Origin: Brevibacterium aurantiacum
GTDB taxonomy: Bacteria; Actinomycetota; Actinomycetes; Actinomycetales; Brevibacteriaceae
NCBI RefSeq assembly: GCF_900169065.1
Contig: NZ_FXZB01000005.1
Span: 107,338-171,337, forward strand
Length of the DNA stretch: 64,000 nucleotides
Direction: 5' to 3'
Shown here: piece after piece, positions 48,870 to 58,750 of the stretch
Numbering within the stretch: the first letter of the stretch is position 1
Layout of the letters: each line of letters opens with the position of its first letter
The notes under the pieces: generated by a model
What the model was told of the DNA's origin: nothing
What the model saw: only the letters and a program-made list of their open reading frames with translations
Databases searched by the model: none
Translations under genes and position numbers: made by a program

Positions 48870-49994
48870 TCAGATGAGCCCGCGGCGGGCTGCCTCCTCG
48901 GCGGCCTCCACGTACGAGTGGGTCTTCGCTGCTTGATGCTCGGCGAAGACCGAACGCACGGTTCCCGACTTCGAGCGCATGACCAGCGAGTGAGTGGTGA
49001 CGTGTCCGCCGTCGAATTTCACACCGTCGAGCAGGTCGCCGTTGGTGATGCCGGTGGCCACGAAGTAGCTGTTATCACCGGTGACGAGGTCATCGGTGTT
49101 GAGTACCTTGTCGACGTCGAGCCCGGCTGCGGCTGCAGCCTCACGCTCGGAATCGTCCTGTGGCCACAGACGGCCCTGGATGACTCCGCCCAGCGCCTTG
49201 ATCGCGCAGGCGGTGATGATGCCCTCGGGGGTGCCGCCGATTCCCATCAACATGTCAACGCCGGTACCGGGACGGCAGGCGGCGATGGCACCGGCGACAT
49301 CACCATCGGTGATGAGCTGGATGCGTGCTCCTGCGGCTCGGATCTCGTCGATCATCGTCTGGTGGCGTGGGCGATCGAGAATCATCACGGTCACAGAGGC
49401 TGGATCATTCGTGCCTTTGCCCTTGGCGACGCGGCGGATGTTCTCTGCCACTGGCAGGCGCAGGTCGACGGCATCGGCGGCAGCAGGGCCGGTGACGAGC
49501 TTCTCCATGTAGAAGACAGCCGACGGGTCGTACATGGCACCGTCTTCGGTGACTGCCATGACCGAAATCGCGTTGGGCATCCCCAGCGCGGTCAGGCGGG
49601 TGCCGTCGATCGGATCGACGGCCACATCGCAGTGGGGGCCTCCGCCGTCGCCGACCTGCTCACCGTTGAAGAGCATCGGAGCTTCGTCCTTCTCACCTTC
49701 GCCGATGACGACTCGTCCGGCCATGCGGACGGTCGAGATCACGTTGCGCATTGCGGCGACAGCGGCACCGTCGGCAGCGATCTTGTCGCCGCGGCCCACC
49801 CAAGGAGCGGCTGCAATAGCGGCGGCCTCGGTGACTCTGACGAGCTCGAGGGCGAGGTTGCGGTCGGGGGCGTCGGCTCCGACCTGTGCTTTCTGGGACC
49901 AGGCATCCGTCACAGCGACGGGAGGAGCCTCGGCATCCACTCGGCCTCGGTCATGATGAGATTTCACGTCAGCAGATTCATTGGAGTCACTCAT
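48870..49994 (-). CDS. glpX: Class II fructose-1,6-bisphosphatase GlpX
   Basis: 374 residues from the ATG at 49994 ([10 protein letters not shown]); the start is uncertain because no clear ribosome site precedes it and an in-frame codon at 50033 exists. Metal and substrate motifs: [43 protein letters not shown] and GIGGTPEG. Essential gluconeogenic phosphatase in actinobacteria (Rv1099c). Divergent from the DUF4245 gene, same arrangement as in mycobacteria. Confidence 0.95.
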   Translation of the reverse strand: MSDSNESADVKSHHDRGRVDAEAPPVAVTDAWSQKAQVGADAPDRNLALELVRVTEAAAIAAAPWVGRGDKIAADGAAVAAMRNVISTVRMAGRVVIGEGEKDEAPMLFNGEQVGDGGGPHCDVAVDPIDGTRLTALGMPNAISVMAVTEDGAMYDPSAVFYMEKLVTGPAAADAVDLRLPVAENIRRVAKGKGTNDPASVTVMILDRPRHQTMIDEIRAAGARIQLITDGDVAGAIAACRPGTGVDMLMGIGGTPEGIITACAIKALGGVIQGRLWPQDDSEREAAAAAGLDVDKVLNTDDLVTGDNSYFVATGITNGDLLDGVKFDGGHVTTHSLVMRSKSGTVRSVFAEHQAAKTHSYVEAAEEAARRGLI

Positions 49995-50203
49995 AGGTCC
50001 AATTGTGCCACCCCGCACGTTCGGCGCCGACATCGGGACGATTTCGCGCCGTGACTGTGGCCCCCATCATGAAACCTCGCCCAGGATTGGCCCTGGGAGC
50101 AATCCCCGAGGACAATGGCGATGTGAATGCCCAATCCGATACCAACACTGTGGGAACGCAGGCGCCCGTGACGCGCACGGATGCCAGTCCCGAGGGAGTG
50201 CCA

Positions 50204-50773
50204 ATGGCTGACGAGTCCGGAGTGATGCTCCCGGGGTCCAGGGAAGAGATGCGCTTCCTGCGGAAGAACTCGAACTGGGTCAATATGATCATTGCGATCT
50301 TGGCCTGCCTGGCCGTCGTCGCAGTGGTTCTGCTGATCGCACCTCAGCCGGAGGTCGACTCGCAGCGTGTGGTCGACTACCAGTCGATTGCGGAGCAGTC
50401 CCAGGACAGCGCCGACTTCGACCTCATCGTGCCTGAAATCCCGAGCGGGTGGACATCGAATGAGGCGAACTTGGACCGTGTGGGCGAATCCGACCGCACC
50501 TCCTGGTACATGTCCTTCGTCGGCACTGAACAGCAATGGGTGAGCATCGAGCAGGCCAAGGCCACCGAGAATTGGGCCGAGAACCAAGTCGACGATGCGA
50601 TTGCTGCTGAGACGGTGACCGTCGGCGGCTCTGACTTCCAGATCTATCGGACTGAGGATGCCAAGGAATACTGGGTCACAGGCAAGGGCGACACGTTCGT
50701 CGTCATCACCGCCATCGCGTCCCCCGACACCATCAACGCCTTCGCACAGCAGGTCGCCGAACAGCTGAAGTGA
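50204..50773 (+). CDS. DUF4245 membrane-anchored protein
   Basis: 189 residues from an ATG at 50204 with GGGAG 5 nt upstream; in-frame GTG at 50123 would add 27 residues. One membrane helix at about 25-47 (WVNMIIAILACLAVVAVVLLI), then an exported domain containing IPSGWTSNEANL and VTGKGDTFVVITA, the DUF4245 pattern. Convergent with xseB with a 3-nt gap. Counterpart of Rv1100; function unknown. Confidence 0.83.
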   Translation: MADESGVMLPGSREEMRFLRKNSNWVNMIIAILACLAVVAVVLLIAPQPEVDSQRVVDYQSIAEQSQDSADFDLIVPEIPSGWTSNEANLDRVGESDRTSWYMSFVGTEQQWVSIEQAKATENWAENQVDDAIAAETVTVGGSDFQIYRTEDAKEYWVTGKGDTFVVITAIASPDTINAFAQQVAEQLK

Positions 50774-50776
50774 GCC

Positions 50777-51016
50777 TCAGCCCTCGTCGTCTGAGGATTC
50801 TTCGCGCGCTTTGTCGAGGCGTTCGCGTGCCCCATCGAGCCATCCTTGGCAGCGGTCGGCCAGGGCTTCGCCGCGCTCCCACAGACTCAGCGAATCTTCC
50901 AGTGGAAGATTTCCGGCTTCGAGTCGTTTGACGATTCCGACGAGTTCCTCACGTGCCTGTTCATAGCTGAGCGAGGCGATGTCGGACTGGTTCTGCTGGG
51001 CTGCTGGCTCTGTCAT
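50777..51016 (-). CDS. xseB: Exodeoxyribonuclease VII small subunit
   Basis: 79 residues, usual length. Two-helix fold with SYEQAREELVGIVKRLEAGNLPLEDSLSLWERGEAL, the XseB signature. Partner of XseA, encoded 69 nt upstream. The complex degrades single-stranded DNA into oligonucleotides. Confidence 0.95.
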   Translation of the reverse strand: MTEPAAQQNQSDIASLSYEQAREELVGIVKRLEAGNLPLEDSLSLWERGEALADRCQGWLDGARERLDKAREESSDDEG

Positions 51017-51085
51017 GATTGCGTCCTTAGTGCGATTGTTTGTGTTGGTGCGTGTGATCGACGGTGATGGGCCCAGGCACCTTCA

Positions 51086-52393
51086 CTATTCGGTTGCCTG
51101 ACTGCTGTCGGTGCTTTCCTGTACGGCGGTGACCGCGGCATCGAAGCGGCCGTGAGCGACACGGACATGGACGCCGTCGCCGGCTTTGACCTCGTTCGAG
51201 TCTCTGATGGCTTGGCCGTCATCGCTTTGAACGACGGCGTAGCCGCGTTCGAGCGTCCGCAGCGGGGAGAGCGAGCGTGCCTGTGAACGCAGGTGGTTGA
51301 TTTCGGTCTGCCCCTGCATGACGCGCGTCGTCGTCGCCTGCAGGCTGCGTCGACGGACCAGTCGCAGCTGCTCTTCGTGCGCGGTCACCATAGTCTGCGG
51401 CTCGGCCAGCACCGGACGCGATCGGACGGCGGTGAGCATTTCCTGCTCCCGGTCGATGATGCGGTTGACGGCGGCATCGAGTTCCGCGCGAGCACGCAGC
51501 AGGTTCATCGCTTCCTCGGCCACATCGGGCACGATGCGTTTGGCGGCATCGGTGGGAGTCGATGCGCGCAGGTCGGCGACTTCATCGAGGATCGGACGAT
51601 CGGCTTCGTGGCCGATGGCCGAGACGACGGGAGTCTTAGCCTCAGACACGGCTCGGACCAGGGCCTCGTTGGAGAACGGCAACAGATCTTCCATGCTTCC
51701 ACCGCCGCGTGCGATGACGATGATGTCGATCTGCGGATCAGCGTCGAGCTCGGCCAGATTCTTCATCACGCCGGGTACGGCATCGGGACCTTGGACGGCG
51801 CAGTTGCGAATTTCGAACTCGGCGGCAGGCCAACGCAGATGGACGTTTTGAACGACGTCTTTCTGAGCATCTGAGTCCCTGCCGGTGATCAGACCGATCC
51901 GGTTGGGCAGGAATGGCAGGCGTTTCTTCCGGTTGGGGTCGAACAGACCTTCTGCTCCAAGCTGCTTCTTCAGCCGCTCAAGCCGGGCCAGGAGCTCACC
52001 GAGGCCAACGGCTCGGATGTCATTTGCCCGCATCGTCAAACGACCGGTCTTCGTCCAGAAATCGGCCTTGAGGTTGGCGACGACGTGGCTGCCTTCGGAC
52101 AGTGGCGCGCCAGTGCGTTCGAGGACGTTCTTCCAGATCTGAACCGGCAGCGACGTCTCGACGTCGGTGTCACGCAGTGTCAGATAGCTGGCCTTGCCGC
52201 GGTGGTTGAGCTCGACGACCTGGCCCTCGATCCACACGCTGGACATGCGGTCGATATAGGACTTCATCTTGCTTGAGAGCAGACTCAAGGGCCACGGGTT
52301 CTCCGCCGTCGTCTCTCCCGCAGTCGCAGGCAGCTCCTGAGCGTCGACCGTTTCGCCGAGAGTCCCGGGAGTGCCGGAAATTCGTTGCGCCAT
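51086..52393 (-). CDS. xseA: Exodeoxyribonuclease VII large subunit
   Basis: 435 residues from the ATG at 52393, which has GGGGAG 5 nt upstream; the longer frame to 52498 is leader. N-terminal OB fold (WIEGQVVELNHRGKASYLTLRD), catalytic core with GRDSDAQKDV and VIARGGGSMEDLLPFSNE and VSAIGHEADRPILDEVADLRA, then the coiled-coil. Forms ExoVII with XseB. Confidence 0.96.
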   Translation of the reverse strand: MAQRISGTPGTLGETVDAQELPATAGETTAENPWPLSLLSSKMKSYIDRMSSVWIEGQVVELNHRGKASYLTLRDTDVETSLPVQIWKNVLERTGAPLSEGSHVVANLKADFWTKTGRLTMRANDIRAVGLGELLARLERLKKQLGAEGLFDPNRKKRLPFLPNRIGLITGRDSDAQKDVVQNVHLRWPAAEFEIRNCAVQGPDAVPGVMKNLAELDADPQIDIIVIARGGGSMEDLLPFSNEALVRAVSEAKTPVVSAIGHEADRPILDEVADLRASTPTDAAKRIVPDVAEEAMNLLRARAELDAAVNRIIDREQEMLTAVRSRPVLAEPQTMVTAHEEQLRLVRRRSLQATTTRVMQGQTEINHLRSQARSLSPLRTLERGYAVVQSDDGQAIRDSNEVKAGDGVHVRVAHGRFDAAVTAVQESTDSSQATE

Positions 52394-52527
52394 GTTGTCT
52401 CCCCTTCCAATCCACCACCCTAACGAACGGTGGTGACATGACGAATCAGCGCCGCGCAGGAACACCCCGGGTTGCAGGCTTGTTGTGGGTTGCTTCACCT
52501 TTGTAGCCGTTGTTCAGGTCCCCGGCC

Positions 52528-52533
52528 TAAACT
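52528..52533 (+). promoter_or_regulatory. -10 hexamer for a leaderless ispH transcript
   Basis: TAAACT lies so that +1 would fall on the G of the GTG at 52540. No ribosome site precedes any candidate ispH start, which fits leaderless translation. No convincing -35 box is visible. Confidence 0.45.
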
Positions 52534-52539
52534 GTGCTT

Positions 52540-53619
52540 GTGACTGCCGTATCTGTACCCATGCCCACCATTCCGCGCAAACGCCTCGCTCCGGAAGACA
52601 TTCGGACGCCTGAAGGCGCCGACCAGAAGGTGCTTCTGGCCGCCCCGCGCGGATACTGTGCCGGTGTTGACCGCGCAGTGATCGCCGTCGAGCGCGCACT
52701 CGAGCACTATGGTGCTCCGGTCTATGTGCGCAAGGAGATTGTGCATAACCGCCATGTGGTCGACACCCTCTCCGAACGCGGCGCCGTATTCGTCAACGAA
52801 ACCGACGAAGTTCCCGAAGGCGCCCGCCTCGTATTCTCTGCACACGGTGTCTCTCCTGCCGTCCACGCCGAGGCGGCCGCTCGCGAACTGTCGACGATCG
52901 ATGCCACCTGCCCCTTGGTGACGAAGGTCCACCGCGAGGCAGTCCGTTTCGCCCGTGACGGTTACCGCATTCTGCTAGTCGGCCACGCAGGTCACGAAGA
53001 GGTCGAAGGCACGATGGGAGAGGCTCCCGACGACATCACGTTGATCCAGAACCCTGAGGAAGCCAAGACCGTCCAGATCGACGATGCAGAGAGCCTGGTC
53101 TGGCTGTCACAGACGACGTTGAGTGTCGACGAGACGATGGAAACGGTCAACATCCTGCGGGAACGGTTCCCGCACCTGCAGGACCCTCCAAGCGACGACA
53201 TCTGCTATGCCACGTCGAACCGACAGGTGGCCGTGAAGAAGATCGCCCCACAGTCCGATCTGGTTCTTGTAGTCGGCTCAGCCAACTCGTCGAATTCCGT
53301 GCGTCTGGTCGAAGTTGCGCTGGAGCACGGGGCCAAGGACGCGCATCGCATCGATTTCGCTCGTGAGGTCGACGAAACCTGGTTCCATGATGTCGCAACT
53401 GTCGGCGTGACCTCAGGAGCGAGCGTCCCGGAGGGACTGGTCCAGGATCTCCTCAAACTGCTGGCAGAGTACGGCTTCGGCTCGGTCGAAGAAATCGTCA
53501 CGGCGGAGGAGGACATCATGTTCTCCCTGCCGCGCGAACTGCGCAAGGACCTCAAGGCCGCCGGTAAGAAGACATCGAACAAACGCGATGGCGCCGACCG
53601 GGATCACGACCTGATCTGA
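52540..53619 (+). CDS. ispH: 4-hydroxy-3-methylbut-2-enyl diphosphate reductase
   Basis: 359 residues from the GTG at 52540; GTG at 52534 and ATG at 52561 are alternatives. The three iron-sulfur Cys are in APRGYCAGV (Cys40), DATCPLV and [11 protein letters not shown]; catalytic Glu in EEVEGTMGE and His in VHNRHVV and SAHGVSP. Last step of the MEP pathway, making IPP and DMAPP. Divergent from xseA as in mycobacteria (Rv1108c/Rv1110). Confidence 0.95.
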   Translation: MTAVSVPMPTIPRKRLAPEDIRTPEGADQKVLLAAPRGYCAGVDRAVIAVERALEHYGAPVYVRKEIVHNRHVVDTLSERGAVFVNETDEVPEGARLVFSAHGVSPAVHAEAAARELSTIDATCPLVTKVHREAVRFARDGYRILLVGHAGHEEVEGTMGEAPDDITLIQNPEEAKTVQIDDAESLVWLSQTTLSVDETMETVNILRERFPHLQDPPSDDICYATSNRQVAVKKIAPQSDLVLVVGSANSSNSVRLVEVALEHGAKDAHRIDFAREVDETWFHDVATVGVTSGASVPEGLVQDLLKLLAEYGFGSVEEIVTAEEDIMFSLPRELRKDLKAAGKKTSNKRDGADRDHDLI

Positions 53620-53631
53620 TCGCTGCCTGAT

Positions 53632-54816
53632 CTAGTCCGTGCCAGTATGGCGGCGTCTCAGATCAGTGGGATCCTGTGTCGCGAATGGATCCTGTCCCGA
53701 GATGCGTGGCCGTGTGAGTTCTTCAGCGCTGACTCCACGGCTGCGTGAGTCGAGTTCAGCAACTGCATCGAGTTCGGTGGCGACGATTCCCGTGCTCGGA
53801 AACTTTCGGGCGGTGACGAGGAACCGCGATTCCAGCGATGAGACGAATCGGTTGTAGTCCTCAACCGACCGGTCGAGACTTGAGCCCATCCGTGTCACGT
53901 GGGTGACCAGAGTGCCTATGCGTTCGTAGAGTTCGGTGCCGAGCTTGAGTACCTCGGCTGCGGAGGTGCTCATGTCAGCCTGCCGCCAATTGAGTGCCAC
54001 GGTCTTGAGCAGAACCAGCAGCGTGGCGGGGGAGGCGAGCACGACGTTCTTCCCGAGAGCATGATCGATCATCTTCGGATATGTGGACGCCGCCGAGGAG
54101 AGCAGCCCGTCCGTGGGGACGAAGCAGACGACGAAGTCCGGAGCAGTGTCGAAAGACTTCCAATACTCCTTGGATGCCAGCGAATCGATGTGTCGCAGCA
54201 GTGCGCGAGAATGATCCTCGGCATTGGAATCAGCACTGTCCATCCGGGCAGACAGGGGGGTCTTGGCGTCGATGATGATCGTTCCGCCGCCGGGCAGATT
54301 CACAGTCATGTCGGGGCGATGGCGTTTGCCGTCGCGCACGCTGCTGACTTGGGTCTCGAAATCCACATGGGGGAGGAGGCCGGCATATTCGACGATGCGT
54401 TTGAGCTGGACCTCGCCCCAGTCTCCACGCTGAGTCGTCGAATTCAGCGCGCTGGCCAGTGAACCGGTGGACTCCTGCAGTCTGAGGTTCTGTTGGCTCA
54501 GGTGCCCGATCTGCGTGTTGAGTCGCGTAATCTGTTCCAACTGCGTCCGGTCCTGGGACTGAAGGTTCTCCTGCAGGTGATTGACGCTTGCAGCCAGGGG
54601 GCCGATGGCCGCAGTGATCTCGCCGGCCATCTGTGCATCAGCCTCCAAATCCTCCGTCCTGTTCGTGAGAATCCGAGACGTGGTCTCCGCTCTCGTAAGT
54701 CGCTCAATATAGCGGGAACGCGTGTGTGCGCGTCCGAGGAGGAAGCCGAGGGCGACGCTGATGATGATCGCCAGGATGAGGATGACGATCCCTCCGGTGG
54801 CGGGGAAAGAATTCAT
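53632..54816 (-). CDS. rmuC: RmuC family protein
   Basis: 394 residues. N-terminal membrane helix (about 8-27), a long coiled coil to about 135, then the RmuC nuclease-like core: RGDWGEVQLKRIVEYAGL, RPDMTVNLPGGGTIIIDAKTPL and ASPATLLVLLKTVALNWRQ. Proposed to limit recombination at inverted repeats and involved in defence in some bacteria. Convergent with ispH across 12 nt. Nothing anomalous. Confidence 0.9.
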   Translation of the reverse strand: MNSFPATGGIVILILAIIISVALGFLLGRAHTRSRYIERLTRAETTSRILTNRTEDLEADAQMAGEITAAIGPLAASVNHLQENLQSQDRTQLEQITRLNTQIGHLSQQNLRLQESTGSLASALNSTTQRGDWGEVQLKRIVEYAGLLPHVDFETQVSSVRDGKRHRPDMTVNLPGGGTIIIDAKTPLSARMDSADSNAEDHSRALLRHIDSLASKEYWKSFDTAPDFVVCFVPTDGLLSSAASTYPKMIDHALGKNVVLASPATLLVLLKTVALNWRQADMSTSAAEVLKLGTELYERIGTLVTHVTRMGSSLDRSVEDYNRFVSSLESRFLVTARKFPSTGIVATELDAVAELDSRSRGVSAEELTRPRISGQDPFATQDPTDLRRRHTGTD

Positions 54817-54850
54817 GACTCAAGCGTGACAGACGGCATTGACACGAGAT

Positions 54851-54881
54851 TTAGACCCGCACCTCGGCGGCGGGATAGACT
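54851..54881 (+). promoter_or_regulatory. Promoter of ychF, probably leaderless or near-leaderless
   Basis: -35-like TTAGAC (54851-54856) and -10 TAGACT (54876-54881) separated by 19 bp, with the ychF GTG at 54890 only 9 nt beyond. There is no ribosome site between them. Confidence 0.45.
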
Positions 54882-54889
54882 TAGCTACC

Positions 54890-55975
54890 GTGGCTCTAAC
54901 TATCGGAATCGTGGGACTGCCCAATGTCGGCAAGTCGACCATGTTTAATGCATTGACCAAGAACCAAGTTCTCGCGGCGAACTACCCGTTCGCGACGATC
55001 GAACCGAACGTCGGCGTGGTGCCGTTGCCCGACGCGCGACTGACTCGACTGGCGGAGATCTTCGGATCCGAACGCATTCTCAACGCAACTGTCGACTTCG
55101 TCGATATCGCCGGAATCGTCCGTGGCGCTTCCGAGGGCGAAGGGCTGGGCAACCAGTTCCTGGCCAACATTCGCGAGGCTGAGGCAATCTGCCAGGTCAT
55201 CCGCGGGTTCGTCGATGACGATGTGATCCACGTCGAGGGCAAGATCAGCCCGGCCGACGACATTGACACCATCAACACCGAACTCATCCTCGCCGACCTG
55301 CAGACCTTGGAGAAGGCACGGCCGAGGATTGAGAAGGAAGTCAAAGGCAAACGGGCACCGGCAGAACAGCTGACCGCCATCGATGCCGCTGTCGAGATCC
55401 TCGAAAGCGGAAAGACCCTCTATCAGGCGATGCAGTCCGACAAGTTCGACGTCACCGAGCTGCGCGAACTTCAGCTGATGACCGTCAAGCCGTTCCTCTA
55501 CGTCTTCAACGTCGATGACGATGTGCTCGCCGATGAAGAGAAGAAGGCAGAGATGCGTGCACTGGTGGCACCTGTCGAAGCGATCTTCCTCGACGCCAAA
55601 TTCGAGTCCGAACTCGCTGAACTCGACGAAGCGGAAGCCCTCGAGATGCTGGAATCCACCGGCCAGGAGGAAGCAGGACTGGACAAGCTGGCACGCGTCG
55701 GCTTCGATACATTGGGCCTGCAGACCTACCTGACAGCCGGCCCCAAGGAATCCCGCGCCTGGACCATTCCGAAGGGTGCAACGGCACCCGAGGCGGCTGG
55801 TGTCATCCACACCGACTTCCAGAAGGGCTTCATCAAGGCTGAAGTCGTCTCCTTCGACGATCTCGACGCCAACGGCTCGATGTCCGCAGCCAAGTCCGCT
55901 GGTAAGGTGCGGATGGAGGGCAAGGAATACATTATGGTTGATGGGGACGTCGTTGAATTTAGATTTAATGTGTGA
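54890..55975 (+). CDS. ychF: Redox-regulated ATPase YchF
   Basis: 361 residues from the GTG at 54890. Obg-related GTPase fold that prefers ATP: Walker [10 protein letters not shown] at 9-17, [12 protein letters not shown] switch, [17 protein letters not shown], then the coiled coil and C-terminal TGS domain ([32 protein letters not shown]). Binds the ribosome and affects stress responses. The last eight codons use AGA, TTT and AAT, unlike the TTC/CGN-rich body of the gene. This 3' end recurs three times downstream, suggesting it has been replaced by element DNA without changing the protein. Confidence 0.96.
   Translation: MALTIGIVGLPNVGKSTMFNALTKNQVLAANYPFATIEPNVGVVPLPDARLTRLAEIFGSERILNATVDFVDIAGIVRGASEGEGLGNQFLANIREAEAICQVIRGFVDDDVIHVEGKISPADDIDTINTELILADLQTLEKARPRIEKEVKGKRAPAEQLTAIDAAVEILESGKTLYQAMQSDKFDVTELRELQLMTVKPFLYVFNVDDDVLADEEKKAEMRALVAPVEAIFLDAKFESELAELDEAEALEMLESTGQEEAGLDKLARVGFDTLGLQTYLTAGPKESRAWTIPKGATAPEAAGVIHTDFQKGFIKAEVVSFDDLDANGSMSAAKSAGKVRMEGKEYIMVDGDVVEFRFNV
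55943..55975 (+). repeat. ychF 3'-end repeat, copy 1 (intact gene end)
   Basis: GGGGACGT followed by the core that encodes VEFRFNV and a TGA stop. It is the functional 3' end of ychF and the left boundary of the accessory region. The core is GTTGAATTTAG plus the last few codons. Confidence 0.85.
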
Positions 55976-55976
55976 A

Positions 55977-56031
55977 AAGCCATCGAAGACTATGCCCCGG
56001 CCTAAGGCCGGGGCATAGTCTTCGATGGCTT
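55977..56031 (+). terminator. Strong terminator directly after ychF
   Basis: A 27-bp perfect inverted repeat (55977-56003 with 56005-56031) around one central A, beginning two nt after the ychF stop. It ends TTGGTTCT on the plus strand. Because it lies to the right of repeat copy 1, it may have been supplied by the integrated DNA. The 124 nt from here to the DUF262 gene hold nothing recognised. Confidence 0.9.
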
Positions 56032-56155
56032 GGTTCTCCCTATATCGCGTTGTCTGCTAGCCGTAATGGCCAACAGGTCGGGAGCACGAAGTGCGAAACT
56101 CTGTCAGGCGGCATACGTTCGGTTATAACCATCCATGGATGCCCTTCAACGAGAA

Positions 56156-57928
56156 TCAAACTTGGATTCTGGGCCATAGCTGTAGCGCGCGTTGGACAAT
56201 ATCGGAGAGCCGCTCGTTCGATTGCTCACTGTTCCAGACCTTACTGGAGATCGCGTCAATTAACGTCTCATCCTCGGCATTGACCCAGTTGCTAAGCTCG
56301 GCGCATTTGTCCGCGAATTCCTTTGGAAGGTCCGCATTGACTTCAGGGGGAAGGAGGGCAAGATTTCCTATTTTGAAGATCCAGGAGTTCCGCGCTGTAG
56401 CCTCTGATCGTCCCTCCAAACCCTGAAGATGTTCCAAGGACAATTGGCGACTCAGATTCAGCGTCGTAGATTGATAAGACTCTTCGATTCGGGTGAGGAT
56501 GTACCTGATCTTGAACGTATCTTTTGCCCGAGTTTTTGAGTAGGCCAGGCGACTGATCCCGTCCCTGAACTGCGCATTAGAGGCATCGATTCTGTCCGCG
56601 GCGGCCACGAATGAACTCAAAGCGGCTTCGAAGTCCGGCTTCGAAGAACCCGCTGACACGGATGCTGCAGCCTGGCGGTACAGGCGGCGAATTGTAGACG
56701 TTGAAGGTTTCTGAGCGATACTCCACCGGAATTGGAAACTCTCTGTAACTGTCAGGAACTTTAGAAGGGTCTTTCGAGAAATTCCAGCACGTTCCCGGAG
56801 GTATGCCCTCATCAGAGATAAAAGCAGCGGAAGTGGCTGGAGTGATCCTGCTACTAGGATTCCGTACAAGCGACTAGAGATATCTTCGTAATCATCCCGA
56901 CGCCAAGCGGTCGCAAGTTCTCGCCATGTGTCGGCTGAGCCGTTGCTAGTTAGCGTCCGATTCAAGCCGGCCAGTATTTTCGCATCGATACTGAGTCCAC
57001 CGATTAAATCTTGAGCTGAAACGTCTCGGTCCGTCGATGTTGCTATCTGATCGGCTATCGATCGTCGCAGTCGCGCCTGTTCGATTAGGTCTGTGCTTGC
57101 ATGCCCGGGATGATGCCGCGAGTTCCATGCATAGTACAAGAAGAAGTCGGGAGTCATCCCCTCGAACGTGAGATCGTCGAGCTTTTCGAGGATGTCCGAC
57201 CATGCACGCTCGGAGCTGTCCTCATCGCTGGAGGCGATCTCCGCGAACAACAAGTTCTTGACGAGATCCATCACCGTTAGACTTTTCCCTCGATCGTTGA
57301 GGGTTTCAAAAATGGTGAATGCATTCTTGCGATCTTCGACATTGATATAGACGACCTCGGTTTCGAGAATCGCATCACGAATATTGTCTAGCTGCGCGGT
57401 CGCGTCGTTTGTACCACTCAGCTCGTCACGTACCAGTGTCTCGAATGTTTTGTAGGCTTGCGACTCCAGCGCTTCGGAGTCGTAGCCTGGCGAAGTAGCT
57501 CGTTGTTTTTTCTCCAGAAGGACGTTGTCATTCAGGCGGCTCGCGGCGCTGACGTCCTTATTTCGTAGACGATGATTGCGATGGCCGTCGCGATCGTTGT
57601 ATTCGAGATATTCATTGATGCCGGTGACGCGTGGCGCACTCCCGATCTCTGCGTATAGATCACGTAATACGCTCAACGCGATGATCGCGGTGGTCAATCG
57701 CTGTTGGCCATCGATCACCTCTCGAGGGGCCGCGGCTGCGCCGCTCGTCACCATGCTTCCGAAGAAGTGAGGGTCGGAAGTATTGGTGATATCGTTCCAA
57801 AAATCCTTGATATTCTGCGACTCCCATGCATATCGACGTTGATATCTGGGCACAACATGCTGCCCCTGCTGGAGTACCTCACCAAGACTTCGTTTCTGTG
57901 CATCAATCTGCAAAATACTGCCCCTCAT
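56156..57928 (-). CDS. DUF262/DUF1524 protein, GmrSD-like putative defence nuclease
   Basis: 590 residues from the ATG at 57928, where family similarity begins; no convincing ribosome site, and in-frame codons at 57961 and 57988 are alternatives. N-terminal DUF262: PRYQRRYAW at 27-35 and the NTP-binding IDGQQRLTT at 72-80, then FETLNDRGKSLTVMDLVKN. C-terminal DUF1524 HNH-type region: the usual EHIxPQ reads EHLQGLEG, keeping His but losing the Pro, followed by IGNLALLPPEVN. Single-chain GmrSD proteins cut modified phage DNA. The gene is visibly AT-richer than the core genes. Nuclease activity is doubtful given the altered motif. Confidence 0.8.
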   Translation of the reverse strand: MRGSILQIDAQKRSLGEVLQQGQHVVPRYQRRYAWESQNIKDFWNDITNTSDPHFFGSMVTSGAAAAPREVIDGQQRLTTAIIALSVLRDLYAEIGSAPRVTGINEYLEYNDRDGHRNHRLRNKDVSAASRLNDNVLLEKKQRATSPGYDSEALESQAYKTFETLVRDELSGTNDATAQLDNIRDAILETEVVYINVEDRKNAFTIFETLNDRGKSLTVMDLVKNLLFAEIASSDEDSSERAWSDILEKLDDLTFEGMTPDFFLYYAWNSRHHPGHASTDLIEQARLRRSIADQIATSTDRDVSAQDLIGGLSIDAKILAGLNRTLTSNGSADTWRELATAWRRDDYEDISSRLYGILVAGSLQPLPLLLSLMRAYLRERAGISRKTLLKFLTVTESFQFRWSIAQKPSTSTIRRLYRQAAASVSAGSSKPDFEAALSSFVAAADRIDASNAQFRDGISRLAYSKTRAKDTFKIRYILTRIEESYQSTTLNLSRQLSLEHLQGLEGRSEATARNSWIFKIGNLALLPPEVNADLPKEFADKCAELSNWVNAEDETLIDAISSKVWNSEQSNERLSDIVQRALQLWPRIQV

Positions 57929-58750
57929 CTGTGATCTTGCTAGTCCCCTGAGCATACCCATAATGGCCGAAGGTGGCTCTGGGACCACCGGATCAGTCTC
58001 AGCCGTCCATACCAGTCGACATATGATGAAATCCTCATGCTGCGGGCGCAGAGTCGCCTCAACGAAATGTTCGGGTGGATCCTGTGAAATACGGGGCTCA
58101 ACGAACCACCTTGGTCTTAGTTAGCGGTGGCAAGGTCCAGTCGGGAGCCTAGACCAATTCTGTGACTGCACGTGCTGGAATTGGGTTCGCGCTTTAAGCT
58201 CTGACGGAAGCTATGTCATCACGAACGTGGCTAGCGGAGTACACATCGGGTACCTTTGTTCCGTCATCGGCTACACAGACTGGGTGGCCCATGAATCCGG
58301 CTGGTGCTGTGCGGGCCCGCGGTAGCGATGATGGCACCGCTCAGTCCTGCCGATCCTTGATGTACCGGCCGCCCCTGAACTCCTGCGACGCCCAAGTTCG
58401 GGATGCGAGATTGGCAGGAGCCTGTGCAACTGCTCGTGCGTGCTGTCGTAGTGGTCGTGGCCTCGAGCTTCATTCGGCAGTGTTCTCTGATCAGTAGCAT
58501 CTTTCCGACCTGCGCCGCGGTCTGCGAGTCGTCGGTAATCGTCCTCGCCAAGAATTCGGCGGGGGAGAGTACGGCCTCGCCCGAGGAATCCAAGTGGACG
58601 TAGAAGCCAGCCAGCTTCTCCTCGTTTACCTACTTTCTGGTCTTCTCCGAGTCGTTCCGCTTCTTCGCGAAATAGGCGTACCGGTCGTCCTATGTATCCC
58701 GGTTCCTTGAAAACGGAACAATGCTATCTAGGGTCAACTCGACGCGACTG
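57929..58750. other. Interval with decayed coding remnants
   Basis: About 820 nt without a gene I can defend. The frame of the DUF262 gene stays open upstream to a stop near 58120 (reading RWFVEPRISQDPPEHF and so on) but has no ordinary start codon. On the minus strand near 58590-58680, protein-like fragments (YAYFAKKRNDSEKT; EKLAGFYVHLDSSGEAV) are split by a TAG at about 58632. These look like remains of older cargo genes. No RNA gene or repeat was seen. Confidence 0.5.

Noticed and set aside
48678..50054. Plus-strand frame of ~458 codons across glpX
   Set aside because: Antisense to glpX, which carries all catalytic motifs; no supporting features.
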